Positions 5,991 through 15,117 of a stretch of 24,953 nt of DNA are shown piece by piece. Each line of letters begins with the position of its first letter. Position 1 is the stretch's first letter. Location: positions 1 through 24,953 of the forward strand of contig NZ_CALTWS010000008.1 of the NCBI RefSeq assembly GCF_943913055.1, given 5' to 3'. The notes below the pieces were generated by a model. The model was not told where the DNA came from. It saw nothing but the letters and a program-made list of their open reading frames with translations, and ran no database searches. The stretch comes from an uncultured Brevundimonas sp. GTDB lineage: Bacteria > Pseudomonadota > Alphaproteobacteria > Caulobacterales > Caulobacteraceae. Made by a program: the position numbers and the translations under genes.

Positions 5991-6782
5991 TCAGGCGTTG
6001 CCTGCGGCCATCTGATCCTTGGCAGCCTTGTCGAAGGCCAGGGCGATCAGGCGGTCCCAGCCTAGCAGCGACACCAGATGGGCGTAGATCTGACCCAGGG
6101 CACCGTTGTCGCGCAGCTCCACCAGCTTGTCTGCGGACAGGGCCTTCACCTTGTCTTCGGAAATCGCGAAATACTCGGCGATCTTCTGGACCTGGCCAGG
6201 CGTGCCGTCCGGATTGCGCGGCGTGAAGTTGGCTTCGCGCGTCTCGAACAGGTCCAGATCCGTCAGCAGCTTGACGAAGCTTTCCGTACGCTGGCGCTCG
6301 GTTTCGAAATTGTTGCAGAACTCCAGAGCCTGCTGGACATAGGGGCCAGGCTGGCCGTCCACAAACAGGGCCTGGGCACCGCCCTCCTTCACAAACGGCG
6401 CACTGCGGTCGATGCACAGCACCAGACGCTTCTGGGCATCGTCATTGGCGAAGACGAAGGGATAGCGGCGCACATAGGCGGGGATATAGGCATCGCCGCG
6501 GAAGTGGCCGTCATCGCCGACAAACAGGTTTTCGCCGTCGCGCAGGCCCATGACGGCCACCGGTTGCTTGTTGTCGCCGACGAAGATCACCGGATAGGAC
6601 AGGGTCGCGGGCGCGAACTCGGTCACCGTCAGAGGCACGATGTTGGTCGCGCGCACAAAGTCATAGGGCCGGTCGACCGGATCGACGCCGAGGGTGCCAT
6701 GCGCCTCGAGCGAGAGAGGCTCGGGCTGGCTGTAGAACAGGACGTTGCCGGTCAGGGAGGCGGTCGAGGTTGTGTCGGTCAT
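5991..6782 (-). CDS. sapC: SapC family protein
   Basis: 263 residues from the ATG at 6782; an in-frame extension far upstream overlaps the divergent regulator gene and is not credible. Family features are the N-terminal block with NIVPLTVTEFAPATLSYPVIFV (about 47-68), the central GDAYIPAYVRRYPFVFA, and the ERQRTESFVKLLTDLDLF segment near residue 165. SapC-like proteins are found in many proteobacteria, some associated with S-layer export in Campylobacter and with peptide transport gene names elsewhere; the molecular role is not established. No signal peptide or membrane helix is visible. It is divergent from the Zur-type regulator, with 138 bases between start codons. No convincing ribosome binding site is seen. 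Confidence 0.85.
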   Translation of the reverse strand: MTDTTSTASLTGNVLFYSQPEPLSLEAHGTLGVDPVDRPYDFVRATNIVPLTVTEFAPATLSYPVIFVGDNKQPVAVMGLRDGENLFVGDDGHFRGDAYIPAYVRRYPFVFANDDAQKRLVLCIDRSAPFVKEGGAQALFVDGQPGPYVQQALEFCNNFETERQRTESFVKLLTDLDLFETREANFTPRNPDGTPGQVQKIAEYFAISEDKVKALSADKLVELRDNGALGQIYAHLVSLLGWDRLIALAFDKAAKDQMAAGNA

Positions 6783-6920
6783 GGACGCGATGCGAGCTCT
6801 GGAATGAAGGGAAGGGCGGTGTCTAGCCCAGACCGGCGGCGTCGGCAAACGACACCGCATTCGCCCCATCGATTCAAGCCCTCGGTTGCGACGGACCCCT
6901 CGAAGCCCTAGCTTCAGGCT

Positions 6921-7397
6921 ATGGGCGACAGCTGTCATCACACGCACCACGATGGCCCGCCGGACGCCGGGACCGTGCGTCTGGCCTTGGACGAGGTCGA
7001 CCGGCGCCTGTCCGATCAGGGCGAGCGGATGACCGCCGCCCGCACGCGCGTGCTGGAATTGCTGCTCAGCGCAGGCGAACCGGTAAAAGCTTATGATCTC
7101 ATCGCGCGGTTCGGCACCGACGGGGCTCCGGCAAAGCCACCCACCGTCTATCGCTCGCTGGAGTTCCTGGAGAAACAGGGACTGGTCCACCGCATCGCCT
7201 CGATCAGCGCCTATTTCGCCTGCACCTCGGGTACGGACGCCCATGCCGCGGCCTTTCTGATCTGCGATTGCTGTGGCGCAACGCAGGAGGTGTCGGCGAC
7301 CCTGGCCGACGGGCTGGATGCGGCAGCATCGTCGAAGGGCTATGTCATCGAGCGAACGACGATTGAGGCCCACGGTCGCTGTCCAGCCTGCGCCTGA
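6921..7397 (+). CDS. zur: Fur-family regulator, Zur type (zinc uptake repressor)
   Basis: 158 residues. The His/Cys-rich N-terminus is MGDSCHHTHH. A winged-helix DNA-binding domain follows (about 30-95, RMTAARTRVLELLL, then KPPTVYRSLEFLEKQGLVHRI), with the dimerisation/metal domain after it. Two CxxC pairs (Cys115/Cys118 in CDCCG and Cys154/Cys157 at the C-terminus) form the structural zinc site typical of Fur/Zur. The sequence around HAAAFLICDCCGATQEV resembles Zur more than Fur or Irr. With zinc bound it would repress zinc uptake genes; no such genes lie in this window. The assignment to Zur over other Fur subfamilies is by motif resemblance. Confidence 0.83.
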   Translation: MGDSCHHTHHDGPPDAGTVRLALDEVDRRLSDQGERMTAARTRVLELLLSAGEPVKAYDLIARFGTDGAPAKPPTVYRSLEFLEKQGLVHRIASISAYFACTSGTDAHAAAFLICDCCGATQEVSATLADGLDAAASSKGYVIERTTIEAHGRCPACA

Positions 7398-7424
7398 ACC
7401 CGATCGCTGGTAACCCGTGGGGCG

Positions 7425-8333
7425 ATGGCCTATCTGCCATCCATGGATGCGATCCGGCTCTCCCCGCCCCGCCGCTTTAGCTTGCCGGTCGATAATCGAT
7501 GGGGCGCGGGCGACATGGCCGTGCTGGATTACGGTGACAGCAATCGTCCGGTGGACGTGGTCTTCGTCCATGCCAATGGCTTCAACGCCATGACCTATCG
7601 CAGCCTGCTGGCCCCCTTGTCCGGTTCGATCCGCCTGTGGTCGCCCGATCTAAGGGGGCATGGACATTCCACCCTGCCGACACCCACACGGGGACGACGC
7701 AACTGGGCGGATCATCGCGACGATCTGGTGGCTCTGCTCGACGCCTTGGATGGGCCGCCGGTCGTTCTGGCCGGCCATTCCATGGGGGCAACTTCGTCCA
7801 TTCTGGCGGCTGCCGAACGGCCTGACCGGGTTTCGCAGCTGGTGCTGTTCGATCCCGTGATCTGGAGTCGACTGGCCGTCGCCGTCTTTCACCTGCCGCT
7901 GCTGGATCGGCTGGCGAGCCGCATTCCGCTGGTGAAGAATGCGCTCAAGCGCCGCGCTGTCTTCGACAGTCGCGAGCAGGCCATGACCGCCTATGTCGGG
8001 CGCGGAGCTTTTCGCGGCTGGCCCGAGATGATGGTCGCCGACTATCTGGGCGACGGTCTGGTCCAGACCGACGACGGTTTCGTCCTGACCTGCCCACCCG
8101 AATGGGAGGCCTCCAACTATGCGGCCCAGAGCCACGATCCCTGGCGCGCGCTGAAACGCTACGGCGGTCCAGTCCGCATCCTGAAGGCCCAGGCCGGATC
8201 GACCTGTCACGTGCCGGAACGCCCGCGCGGCCTGCCGAACGTGACGGTCCAGACCGTCGAGGGCGGCACCCATTTCTTTCCTATGCTTCAGGCCGACGTG
8301 GCGCGCGACGCCCTGTTCGAGGCCGCGGTCTGA
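7425..8333 (+). CDS. Alpha/beta hydrolase
   Basis: 302 residues from the ATG at 7425, preceded by GTGGGG; a second ATG at 7443 is possible. The oxyanion region is VVFVHANGF (about 45-53), the nucleophile elbow AGHSMGA has Ser119, and the catalytic histidine lies near the C-terminus in EGGTHFFPM. The lid region has the usual length for esterase/lactonase-like members. The substrate is not readable from sequence. No signal peptide is seen, so it is probably cytoplasmic. It follows zur by 27 bases and may share its transcript, though no functional link is evident. Confidence 0.85.
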   Translation: MAYLPSMDAIRLSPPRRFSLPVDNRWGAGDMAVLDYGDSNRPVDVVFVHANGFNAMTYRSLLAPLSGSIRLWSPDLRGHGHSTLPTPTRGRRNWADHRDDLVALLDALDGPPVVLAGHSMGATSSILAAAERPDRVSQLVLFDPVIWSRLAVAVFHLPLLDRLASRIPLVKNALKRRAVFDSREQAMTAYVGRGAFRGWPEMMVADYLGDGLVQTDDGFVLTCPPEWEASNYAAQSHDPWRALKRYGGPVRILKAQAGSTCHVPERPRGLPNVTVQTVEGGTHFFPMLQADVARDALFEAAV

Positions 8334-8334
8334 C

Positions 8335-8362
8335 CCGACGCATACGGTCGCGCTGGCGTCGG
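8335..8362. repeat. Short hairpin after the hydrolase gene
   Basis: A 7-bp inverted repeat, CCGACGC (8335-8341) with GCGTCGG (8356-8362), has a 14-base loop and starts two bases after the hydrolase stop. There is no T-tract, so it is at best a weak or factor-dependent terminator or an mRNA-stabilising end. Confidence 0.35.
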
Positions 8363-8426
8363 CTCGACCGACCCGCTAAACCGCCGCCAACAAGAACAAG
8401 CGGCTCTTTCAGGGAAACGTCCGATC

Positions 8427-9929
8427 ATGCGCGACATCAACCATTTCATCGACGGTGCCAGCTTCACGGGCGCATCGGGGCGCTTCTCCGATGTGTTCAA
8501 TCCGAACACCGGCGAGGTCCAGGCGCGCGTGCAGCTGGCCACCGTCGCCGAGATGGACCGCGCGGTGCAGGCGGCCCAGGGTGCCTTCGAAGGCTGGTCC
8601 TCGACCAATCCCCAGCGCCGCGCCCGCGTGATGTTCGAGTTCAAGCGGTTGGTCGAGGCCAACATGGACGAGCTGGCCGAGCTGCTGTCCAGCGAGCACG
8701 GAAAGGTCATCGCTGACTCCAAGGGCGACATCCAGCGCGGGCTGGAGGTCATCGAGTTCGCCTGCGGCATCCCCCATGCGCTGAAGGGCGAATACACCTG
8801 GGGCGCCGGTCCGGGCATCGATGTCTATTCGATGCGCCAGCCGCTGGGCGTGGTGGCCGGCATCACCCCGTTCAACTTCCCCGCCATGATCCCGATGTGG
8901 ATGTTCGGCGTGGCCATCGCGGTGGGCAACACCTTCATCCTGAAGCCGTCGGAACGCGATCCGTCGGTGCCGGTCCGCCTGGCCGAGCTGATGATGGAGG
9001 CCGGAGCCCCCGCCGGTGTGCTGAACGTCGTTCACGGCGACAAGGCGGCGGTGGATGCCATCCTGACCCACCCGCTGATCCATGCCGTCAGCTTCGTTGG
9101 GTCATCCGACATCGCCCACTACGTCTATCAGACCGGCGCGGCCAACCATAAGCGGGTCCAGGCCATGGGCGGGGCCAAGAACCACGGCATCGTCCTGCCC
9201 GACGCCGACATGGACCAAGTGATCAAGGACCTGTCTGGTGCCGCCTACGGCTCGGCCGGTGAACGCTGCATGGCCCTGCCGGTCGTGGTGCCCGTGGGCA
9301 AGAAGACGGCGGATGAACTGCGCGAACGGATGGTCGCCGAGATTCCGTCGATGCGGGTCGGCGTCTCCACCGACGCGGGTGCCCACTACGGCCCGGTCGT
9401 CACCGCCCAGCACAAGGCCCGCGTTGAGGGCTGGATCGACCAGGGCGTCAAGGACGGGGCCGAACTGGTCGTCGATGGTCGCGGCTTCAGCCTGCAGGGC
9501 CACGAGAAGGGCTATTTCATCGGCCCGTCGCTGTTCGACCACGTCACGCCCGAGATGGAGTCCTACAAGGAGGAGATCTTCGGTCCGGTGCTGCAGATCG
9601 TCCGCGCCGCCAGCTTCGAGGAGGCGCTGAGCCTGCCGTCGAAGCACCAGTACGGCAACGGCGTCGCCATCTTCACCCAGAACGGCCGCGCCGCCCGCGA
9701 CTTCGCCGCCCGGGTCAATGTCGGCATGGTCGGGATCAACGTCCCGATCCCGGTGCCGGTCGCCTATCACACCTTCGGCGGCTGGAAGCGCTCTGCCTTC
9801 GGCGACACGAACCAGCACGGCATGGAGGGCGTGAAGTTCTGGACCAAGGTCAAGACCGTGACCGCCCGTTGGCCGGACAGCGATCTGGAGCATGCGGATT
9901 CCAGCTTCGTCATTCCGACGATGGGGTGA
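8427..9929 (+). CDS. mmsA: CoA-acylating methylmalonate-semialdehyde dehydrogenase
   Basis: 500 residues, standard length. It converts methylmalonate (or malonate) semialdehyde with CoA and NAD+ to propionyl-CoA (or acetyl-CoA) and CO2, in valine and, in some organisms, inositol breakdown. NFIDG-type start (HFIDGASFTG), NAD-binding Rossmann region with GVVAGITPFNFPAMIPMWM (about 141-159), SFVGSS (about 222-227), and the catalytic Cys281 in GSAGERCMALP. At the place where most aldehyde dehydrogenases carry the general-base Glu it has GGAKNHGI (Asn252), a known hallmark of this CoA-dependent subfamily. A ribosome binding site AGGGA precedes the ATG. The other valine degradation genes are not in this window. 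Confidence 0.95.
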   Translation: MRDINHFIDGASFTGASGRFSDVFNPNTGEVQARVQLATVAEMDRAVQAAQGAFEGWSSTNPQRRARVMFEFKRLVEANMDELAELLSSEHGKVIADSKGDIQRGLEVIEFACGIPHALKGEYTWGAGPGIDVYSMRQPLGVVAGITPFNFPAMIPMWMFGVAIAVGNTFILKPSERDPSVPVRLAELMMEAGAPAGVLNVVHGDKAAVDAILTHPLIHAVSFVGSSDIAHYVYQTGAANHKRVQAMGGAKNHGIVLPDADMDQVIKDLSGAAYGSAGERCMALPVVVPVGKKTADELRERMVAEIPSMRVGVSTDAGAHYGPVVTAQHKARVEGWIDQGVKDGAELVVDGRGFSLQGHEKGYFIGPSLFDHVTPEMESYKEEIFGPVLQIVRAASFEEALSLPSKHQYGNGVAIFTQNGRAARDFAARVNVGMVGINVPIPVPVAYHTFGGWKRSAFGDTNQHGMEGVKFWTKVKTVTARWPDSDLEHADSSFVIPTMG

Positions 9930-10014
9930 TTTTCGCCTGGTCCGCGTCTGATGCAGCACTTTCGAGGAACGGGCGTTAGACTGGGCGATACCGTAAAGCT
10001 GTAGAGCCCGTCGC

Positions 10015-10953
10015 ATGCGTCGTTTTCTGGTCTGGACCACCCTTCTGATCATCGTCGGCTTGGCCCTTGCCGGTGCCGGCTACTGGGGCTGGTGGACCTA
10101 TTTCGCGCGGTTCCAGCCGGTGACGGTCAGCCAGAACCAGGCCGAGATTCAGCGCCTGCTGGACGACGCGCCCTGGGTGTCCTCGGGCGATGTCACGGGC
10201 TCCCCGATCTATGTCGTCGGTTATCGCGACAGCGACGCCCTAATGCGATTTCAGCGCGAAGAGGGGCCCAAGCTGCGCGCGGCGGGGGCCGACCTGCGCG
10301 TGGTGATGTTCGCACGGGCCGACGTGGAGGGACTGGCCCAGTCCACCGCCGCCGAGCGGGCCACGGTGGCTGAGCTGTGGCTGACGCGCGACTGGACGCT
10401 GTATCGCCGCTGGACCGACACGCCGGCGGCCAACTGGACGGCACCGGGGCTGGTCCCCGCGGACGGCGACCTGACCCGCACCGCCATCGTCGCGGGCGGA
10501 CGCGACTTCGCCCGCCGCCTGGGTGACCTGTTGGAGCCGAGCGGCGTGCGGGATGGGTACCCCGTGATTCTGTGGCGTGACCGGCAGGGATTCCTGAAGG
10601 CCTGCGCCTGCACTGATGCCCGTTCGTGGGCCTATCTCCGCGACGATCTGGGCGCACCGGATCGTGTTGCCACGGACGGGGCGCAGGCGAACGAGGCCGT
10701 GCCGTATGACGAGGGTGGGCCTGCCGTGCCGCCATCTGCGGGAGCGCAGGCCCTGCCCTATCCCGATCTGACGGTCCCGCCGGTCGCGGCACCCGGCCGG
10801 GTCGAGGGCCAGCCTCTGCCCCAGAACGGTCAGAGGGCCGGGTCGAGCGCGGCGGCTTCAAGCAAGGCTCAACCCGCTCAACGCCCGACGCAGACGCCAC
10901 GGTCGCGCACCACACCGCAGCCCAAGCAGGAAGAAGACACCACCTTCTTTTAG
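10015..10953 (+). CDS. Membrane-anchored protein of unknown function, possibly thioredoxin-like
   Basis: 312 residues, no family recognised. A single N-terminal membrane helix or uncleaved signal (about 5-27) is followed by an aromatic-rich stretch. A globular region of about 35-212 follows, with alternating strands and helices: PIYVVGYRDSDALMRFQ, LRVVMFARAD, GYPVILWRDRQGFLKACACTD. YPV before a strand resembles the cis-Pro loop of thioredoxin folds, and CAC (Cys197, Cys199) could be a metal or redox pair, but the classical CxxC is missing at the start of the domain (YRDSDA). The last about 90 residues are Pro/Gln/Ser/Thr-rich and disordered, ending in acidic residues and FF. It converges closely (7 bases) on the PLP enzyme gene. 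The thioredoxin reading is inference only. Confidence 0.7.
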   Translation: MRRFLVWTTLLIIVGLALAGAGYWGWWTYFARFQPVTVSQNQAEIQRLLDDAPWVSSGDVTGSPIYVVGYRDSDALMRFQREEGPKLRAAGADLRVVMFARADVEGLAQSTAAERATVAELWLTRDWTLYRRWTDTPAANWTAPGLVPADGDLTRTAIVAGGRDFARRLGDLLEPSGVRDGYPVILWRDRQGFLKACACTDARSWAYLRDDLGAPDRVATDGAQANEAVPYDEGGPAVPPSAGAQALPYPDLTVPPVAAPGRVEGQPLPQNGQRAGSSAAASSKAQPAQRPTQTPRSRTTPQPKQEEDTTFF

Positions 10954-10960
10954 GTATGCT

Positions 10961-12130
10961 TCAAAGCACCTGCTCGCAGGTCTCGATCATCCGCGCCAGA
11001 TCGGCCTCGTCCTGATACAGGCCAAAGCCGAAGCGGATGGTGTCGTCGCGCACATCGGTGACCACATTGGCCTCCAGCAGCCGCGCCCGCCAGGCCTGAG
11101 CCTTGGGGTGGCGCAGGGCCAGGAACCGCGCCCGGTTGGGGTCATCCCTCATCGGGTTCAGGATTTCAGCGTCGGCCAGGCGTCCGACCTGTCCACCCTC
11201 AATCGCCTGCTGGAAGGTTCGCATCAGGCCGTGAGCGTGGGTGGCGATGTCGCCGGTAGTTAGTCCTGCCTCGTCCAGCATCCGGCGCACGCCGTTGAAG
11301 CGGTACAGGGGCGTGGAATCCATCGTGGCACCCCAGAACCGACCGGCGTCCGCTCGGTACTGAACGCCGTCCGGCGGCCCCATCAGATTGCCGAACTCGG
11401 CGAACCAGCCGGTAGCGACGGGCCGCATGCAATAGCCGTCGGGCGCATGCAGAATGCCCGCTCCTTCGCCCGACATGGCGTATTTATAGCCGCCGGTAAC
11501 GTAGAAGACCTTGTCCGCGACCGCCGACAGATCGGTCGGCGTGGCCATGAAGCCGTGATAGCCGTCCACGACCACCCAGGGCCCGGCCGGATCGGCCAGC
11601 GCCGCAAGGTCCTCAAGCCGGTTGAAGCCCTGGCCGGTCTTGAAGAATATCTGGCTGATCACGATCAGGTCGAAACCACCGCCGCGCGCGGCCTCAACAA
11701 ACCGCTCGTCGAAGGTTTCGAACGGCTCCAACGGCACACGCGTGACCACGGCCTGACCCGCCTCTTCCCAGCGCTCGGCCTGACGGCGGAAGGCATGGAA
11801 TTCGCCGTCGGTGGACAGGATGCGGATCGGCTTGCGCTCGAGGCCGGAGACGACCCGCAGCAGGAAATCATGGGTGTTGGACGCGAACACAACCGTATCG
11901 GGTGACGGCAGATTCAGCTCCTTGGCCACATGCTTCTGCGCCTCCGGCACCACGTCGCCGAAGACCAGATCCCATTTGCGATCCGCGAACTGATTGGCCT
12001 CGACCCAGGCTCGCACCTGACCGTCGAAGCTGGCGTCGGGCCACAGGTGGTGGCTATGCGCCGCGAAATGCAGGCGCTCCGGATCTAGCGACAGGGCACG
12101 GGAGAACAGGTCTTTACGCGCACCGGCCAT
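10961..12130 (-). CDS. PLP-dependent enzyme, class V aminotransferase fold, kynureninase-like
   Basis: 389 residues from the ATG at 12130, chosen for GGAGAG six bases upstream and a natural N-terminus (MAGARKDLFSRAL); the frame is open to 12193. The PLP-binding features are an Asn-Thr-His phosphate/ring site (ASNTHDFLLR), the Asp that contacts the pyridine nitrogen in VVVDGYHGF, and the Schiff-base Lys in VTGGYKYAMSGEGAG. The SYKY/GYKYxxSGxG context is closest to kynureninase and related class V enzymes. No kynurenine pathway genes are nearby, so the substrate is left open. It lies 89 bases downstream of secA on the same strand. Confidence 0.82.
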   Translation of the reverse strand: MAGARKDLFSRALSLDPERLHFAAHSHHLWPDASFDGQVRAWVEANQFADRKWDLVFGDVVPEAQKHVAKELNLPSPDTVVFASNTHDFLLRVVSGLERKPIRILSTDGEFHAFRRQAERWEEAGQAVVTRVPLEPFETFDERFVEAARGGGFDLIVISQIFFKTGQGFNRLEDLAALADPAGPWVVVDGYHGFMATPTDLSAVADKVFYVTGGYKYAMSGEGAGILHAPDGYCMRPVATGWFAEFGNLMGPPDGVQYRADAGRFWGATMDSTPLYRFNGVRRMLDEAGLTTGDIATHAHGLMRTFQQAIEGGQVGRLADAEILNPMRDDPNRARFLALRHPKAQAWRARLLEANVVTDVRDDTIRFGFGLYQDEADLARMIETCEQVL

Positions 12131-12177
12131 CAGTCTCTCCGTCGTCAACACAGTCGCCAGATCACAGGCCCAGCCAC

Positions 12178-12213
12178 AACGCTCAAGAAGCAAGCCGCCG
12201 CGCGGCGAGCGTT
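12178..12213. repeat. Inverted repeat just downstream of secA
   Basis: AACGCTC (12178-12184) is complementary to GAGCGTT (12207-12213). The 22-base loop itself contains a self-complementary CGCCGCGCGGCG core. It begins within 10 bases of the secA stop on the minus strand. There is no T-tract, so it could be a Rho-independent-like pause, an mRNA end structure or chance in GC-rich sequence. Confidence 0.35.
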
Positions 12214-12219
12214 AGCGCC

Positions 12220-15117
12220 CTAGATTAGCGCCCCATGGCAATGCTTGAACTTGCGTCCCGATCCACAGGGGCAGTCCGCATTGCGCGGCGTGCGCTCCCA
12301 ACCGGCCGGCAGCAGGTCGACGGGCAGGCGTGACCGGTCGTCGCCGGTCAGCTGGCCTTCCGGGTTCTGGGCCGAGGGATGGTTCATCTCGTTCTCGCCC
12401 GTGCCGGGGTTCAGGTGGATTTCCTGGAACTCGGGCATGTCCATGGGCGGGGGGGCCTCCTGGAAACGGAACTCGACCGTCATCAGCCAACGGGTCACAT
12501 TGTGGCGCAGCTCGTACAGCAGCGTCTCGAACAGGTTGAAGGCTTCGGTCTTGTACTCGTTCAGCGGATCGCGCTGGCCATAGCCGCGCAGGCCGATGAC
12601 CCCGCGCAGGTGGTCCAGATGGACCAGGTGCTCACGCCAGGCCATATCGATCTGCTGCAGCAGGAACTGACGTTCCAGTCCGCGGGTCTGATCTGCCCCC
12701 AGCAGCTCGAGCCGCTCGTTGGCACGGGCATCGGCGGCCGCGACGATCCGCTCCTCGATCTCCTCGTTGGAGACGCCTTCCTCGGCCGCCCAGTCGTGCA
12801 GCGGCAGGTCCAGACCCAGGGTCGACTTCACCTTCTCGTCCAGCCCGTCGATGTCCCACTGCTCGGCATAGGCCTTGGGCGGCATGTGCCGTTCGACCAG
12901 ATCGGAGATGACGTCGGCGCGGAACTCGTTGACCAGTTCGGACAGGTCGGTGGAGTCCATAAACTCCTGACGTTGCTCGAAGACCGCCTTGCGCTGGTCG
13001 TTTACGACGTCGTCGTACTTCAGCAGGTTCTTGCGGATGTCGTAGTTGCGGGTTTCGACACGCTTCTGGGCGGTTTCGACGGCGCGGTTCAGCCAGGGGT
13101 GCGAGATCGCCTCGCCCTCGGCCACACCAAAGCTGCGCATGATCGCGTCCAGACGATCGCCGGCGAAGATGCGCAGCAGGTCGTCCTCGCAGGACAGGAA
13201 GAATTTCGACACGCCGGGGTCGCCCTGACGGCCCGTCCGGCCGCGCAGCTGGTTGTCGATACGGCGGCTTTCGTGACGCTCTGTGCCCAGGACGAACAGG
13301 CCGCCGGCGGCCAGGGACTTCTCCTTCTGGACCGCGATCTCGGCCTTGAACTGGGCCTCCATGGCCGCCTCGTCCTCGGGCGTGACCTCGATGGCCAGAT
13401 TGCGCTGGTCCTGACGCCACTTCTGCAGCTTCATTTCCAGGTTGCCGCCCAGCTGGATGTCGGTGCCGCGGCCGGCCATGTTGGTGGCGATGGTGACGAC
13501 GCCGGGCAGGCCCGCGTCGGCGACGATGAAGGCTTCCTGCTCATGCTGGCGCGCGTTCAGCACGCTGTGGGGAATGCCCTTGCCGGTCTTGACCTCGATA
13601 TCGAAGTCTTCGTCCTTCAGCGCCTGATAGGCCTTCTTGGCCGCGGCTCGCTCCTTGGGATCGTCGCTGATCACCTGGGCCAACAGGTGCTGATGCTGCG
13701 GCTTCAGCGTCTTGATCTGGACTTCGTAGCTGTGGGTCTTCAGCAGCTCCGACAGCGTCTCGGACTTCTCGATCGACACGGTGCCGACCAGGATCGGCTG
13801 GCCCTTGACGTGGCATTCGGCGATCAGATTGGCGATGGCCTGGTTCTTCTCGGCTTCGGTGCGGAAGATTTCGTCGTCGTGGTCGATTCGCTTGATGGGC
13901 CGGTTGGTCGGCACCTCCAGCACGTCCATCTTGTAGATATCGAGGAACTCCTGCGCCTCGGTGGCGGCCGTGCCGGTCATGCCCGCCAGCTTTTCGTAGA
14001 GGCGGAAATAGTTCTGGATCGTGACCGAGGCCAGGGTCTGGTTCTCGGGCATGATTTTCACGCCCTCCTTGGCCTCGATGGCCTGGTGCAGGCCTTCCGA
14101 CAGGCGGCGGCCCGACATCATCCGACCCGTGAATTCGTCGATCAGGACGATCTCGCCGGCCTTGATGATGTAGTCCTTGTCGCGCTGGTACAGCGTGTTG
14201 GCCCGCAGCGCCTGATTGACGTGGTGGACCAGACTGACGTTGGCGGCATCATACAGGCCCGTCGTGTCCTCGGCGAACAGGCCGCGTTCCTCCATGACCT
14301 GTTCGATCTTTTCGGAGCCCTCTTCCGTCAGCAGGACCTGACGCTGTTTCTCGTCCAGATCATAGACCGACGTGTCCTGGATCAGCTCCTTCACGATGCC
14401 GTCGACGATCAGATACAGGTCCGAACGATCCTCGGTCGGGCCCGAGATGATCAGGGGCGTGCGCGCCTCGTCGATCAGGATGGAGTCGACCTCGTCGACG
14501 ATGGCGAAATGGTGCGGGCGCTGCACCATCTCGGTCCGGTCATAAACCAGGTTGTCGCGCAGATAGTCGAAGCCGAACTCGTTATTGGTGCCGTAGGTGA
14601 TGTCGGCGGCATAGGCGGCCTGGCGCTGGCCCGGCGACAGGCCGTTGACGATCACGCCGACGTCCATGCCCAGGAAGCGATAGACGCGGCCCATCCATTC
14701 GGCATCGCGCCGGGCCAGATAGTCGTTGACGGTGATGACGTGCACGCCCTTGCCGCTCAGAGCATTCAGATAGGCGGGTGCGATGGCGACTAGTGTCTTG
14801 CCCTCGCCAGTCCGCATTTCGGCGATGCCGCCGTCATGCAGGATCATGCCGCCAGTCAGCTGAACGTCGTACTGACGCTGGCCCAGCACCCGCTTGGAGG
14901 CTTCCCGCGCGACGGCGAAGGCCTCGTTCATGATCTTGTCCAGCGTCTCGCCATTGGCCAGACGATCCCGGAAGGCGTCGGTCATCATGCGCAACTCGTC
15001 GTCCGACAGGGCGGCGAACTTGTCTTCCAGGGCGTTGATCTTCTGGACCCGCCCCATGAATTCCTTGACCTTGCGGTCGTTGGAGGAGCCGAAAATCTTC
15101 TTGGCGATGCCGAGCAT
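12220..15117 (-). CDS. secA: Preprotein translocase ATPase subunit SecA
   Basis: 965 residues from the ATG at 15117 (MLGIAKKIFGSSNDRKVKEF). The frame stays open 69 codons further upstream, but that part is Arg-rich and unlike SecA. Features are Walker A EMRTGEGKTLVA (about 100-111), DEAD-type Walker B with DEVDSILIDEARTPLIISG, the preprotein cross-linking domain, NBD2 with TNMAGRGTDIQLGGN and GRTGRQGDPG, helical wing and scaffold domains, and a C-terminal zinc-binding motif CPCGSGRKFKHCHG that contacts SecB and ribosomes. It powers export of unfolded preproteins through SecYEG. The full-length protein has no visible defect. It is divergent from the ppiC-like gene; the 245-base gap between the starts (15118-15362) must hold both promoters, but I see no clear boxes there. 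Confidence 0.98.
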   Translation of the reverse strand: MLGIAKKIFGSSNDRKVKEFMGRVQKINALEDKFAALSDDELRMMTDAFRDRLANGETLDKIMNEAFAVAREASKRVLGQRQYDVQLTGGMILHDGGIAEMRTGEGKTLVAIAPAYLNALSGKGVHVITVNDYLARRDAEWMGRVYRFLGMDVGVIVNGLSPGQRQAAYAADITYGTNNEFGFDYLRDNLVYDRTEMVQRPHHFAIVDEVDSILIDEARTPLIISGPTEDRSDLYLIVDGIVKELIQDTSVYDLDEKQRQVLLTEEGSEKIEQVMEERGLFAEDTTGLYDAANVSLVHHVNQALRANTLYQRDKDYIIKAGEIVLIDEFTGRMMSGRRLSEGLHQAIEAKEGVKIMPENQTLASVTIQNYFRLYEKLAGMTGTAATEAQEFLDIYKMDVLEVPTNRPIKRIDHDDEIFRTEAEKNQAIANLIAECHVKGQPILVGTVSIEKSETLSELLKTHSYEVQIKTLKPQHQHLLAQVISDDPKERAAAKKAYQALKDEDFDIEVKTGKGIPHSVLNARQHEQEAFIVADAGLPGVVTIATNMAGRGTDIQLGGNLEMKLQKWRQDQRNLAIEVTPEDEAAMEAQFKAEIAVQKEKSLAAGGLFVLGTERHESRRIDNQLRGRTGRQGDPGVSKFFLSCEDDLLRIFAGDRLDAIMRSFGVAEGEAISHPWLNRAVETAQKRVETRNYDIRKNLLKYDDVVNDQRKAVFEQRQEFMDSTDLSELVNEFRADVISDLVERHMPPKAYAEQWDIDGLDEKVKSTLGLDLPLHDWAAEEGVSNEEIEERIVAAADARANERLELLGADQTRGLERQFLLQQIDMAWREHLVHLDHLRGVIGLRGYGQRDPLNEYKTEAFNLFETLLYELRHNVTRWLMTVEFRFQEAPPPMDMPEFQEIHLNPGTGENEMNHPSAQNPEGQLTGDDRSRLPVDLLPAGWERTPRNADCPCGSGRKFKHCHGALI

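Noticed and set aside
6783..7571. The in-frame extension upstream of SapC (to 526 residues)
   Set aside because: It overlaps the Zur-type gene on the other strand. SapC of normal length begins at 6782.
12379..14793. An 804-codon open frame on the plus strand opposite secA
   Set aside because: It is the mirror of secA codon bias in GC-rich DNA. Its product is a monotonous Val/Leu/Asp/Gln/Gly sequence with no family features, and secA on the other strand is unambiguous.
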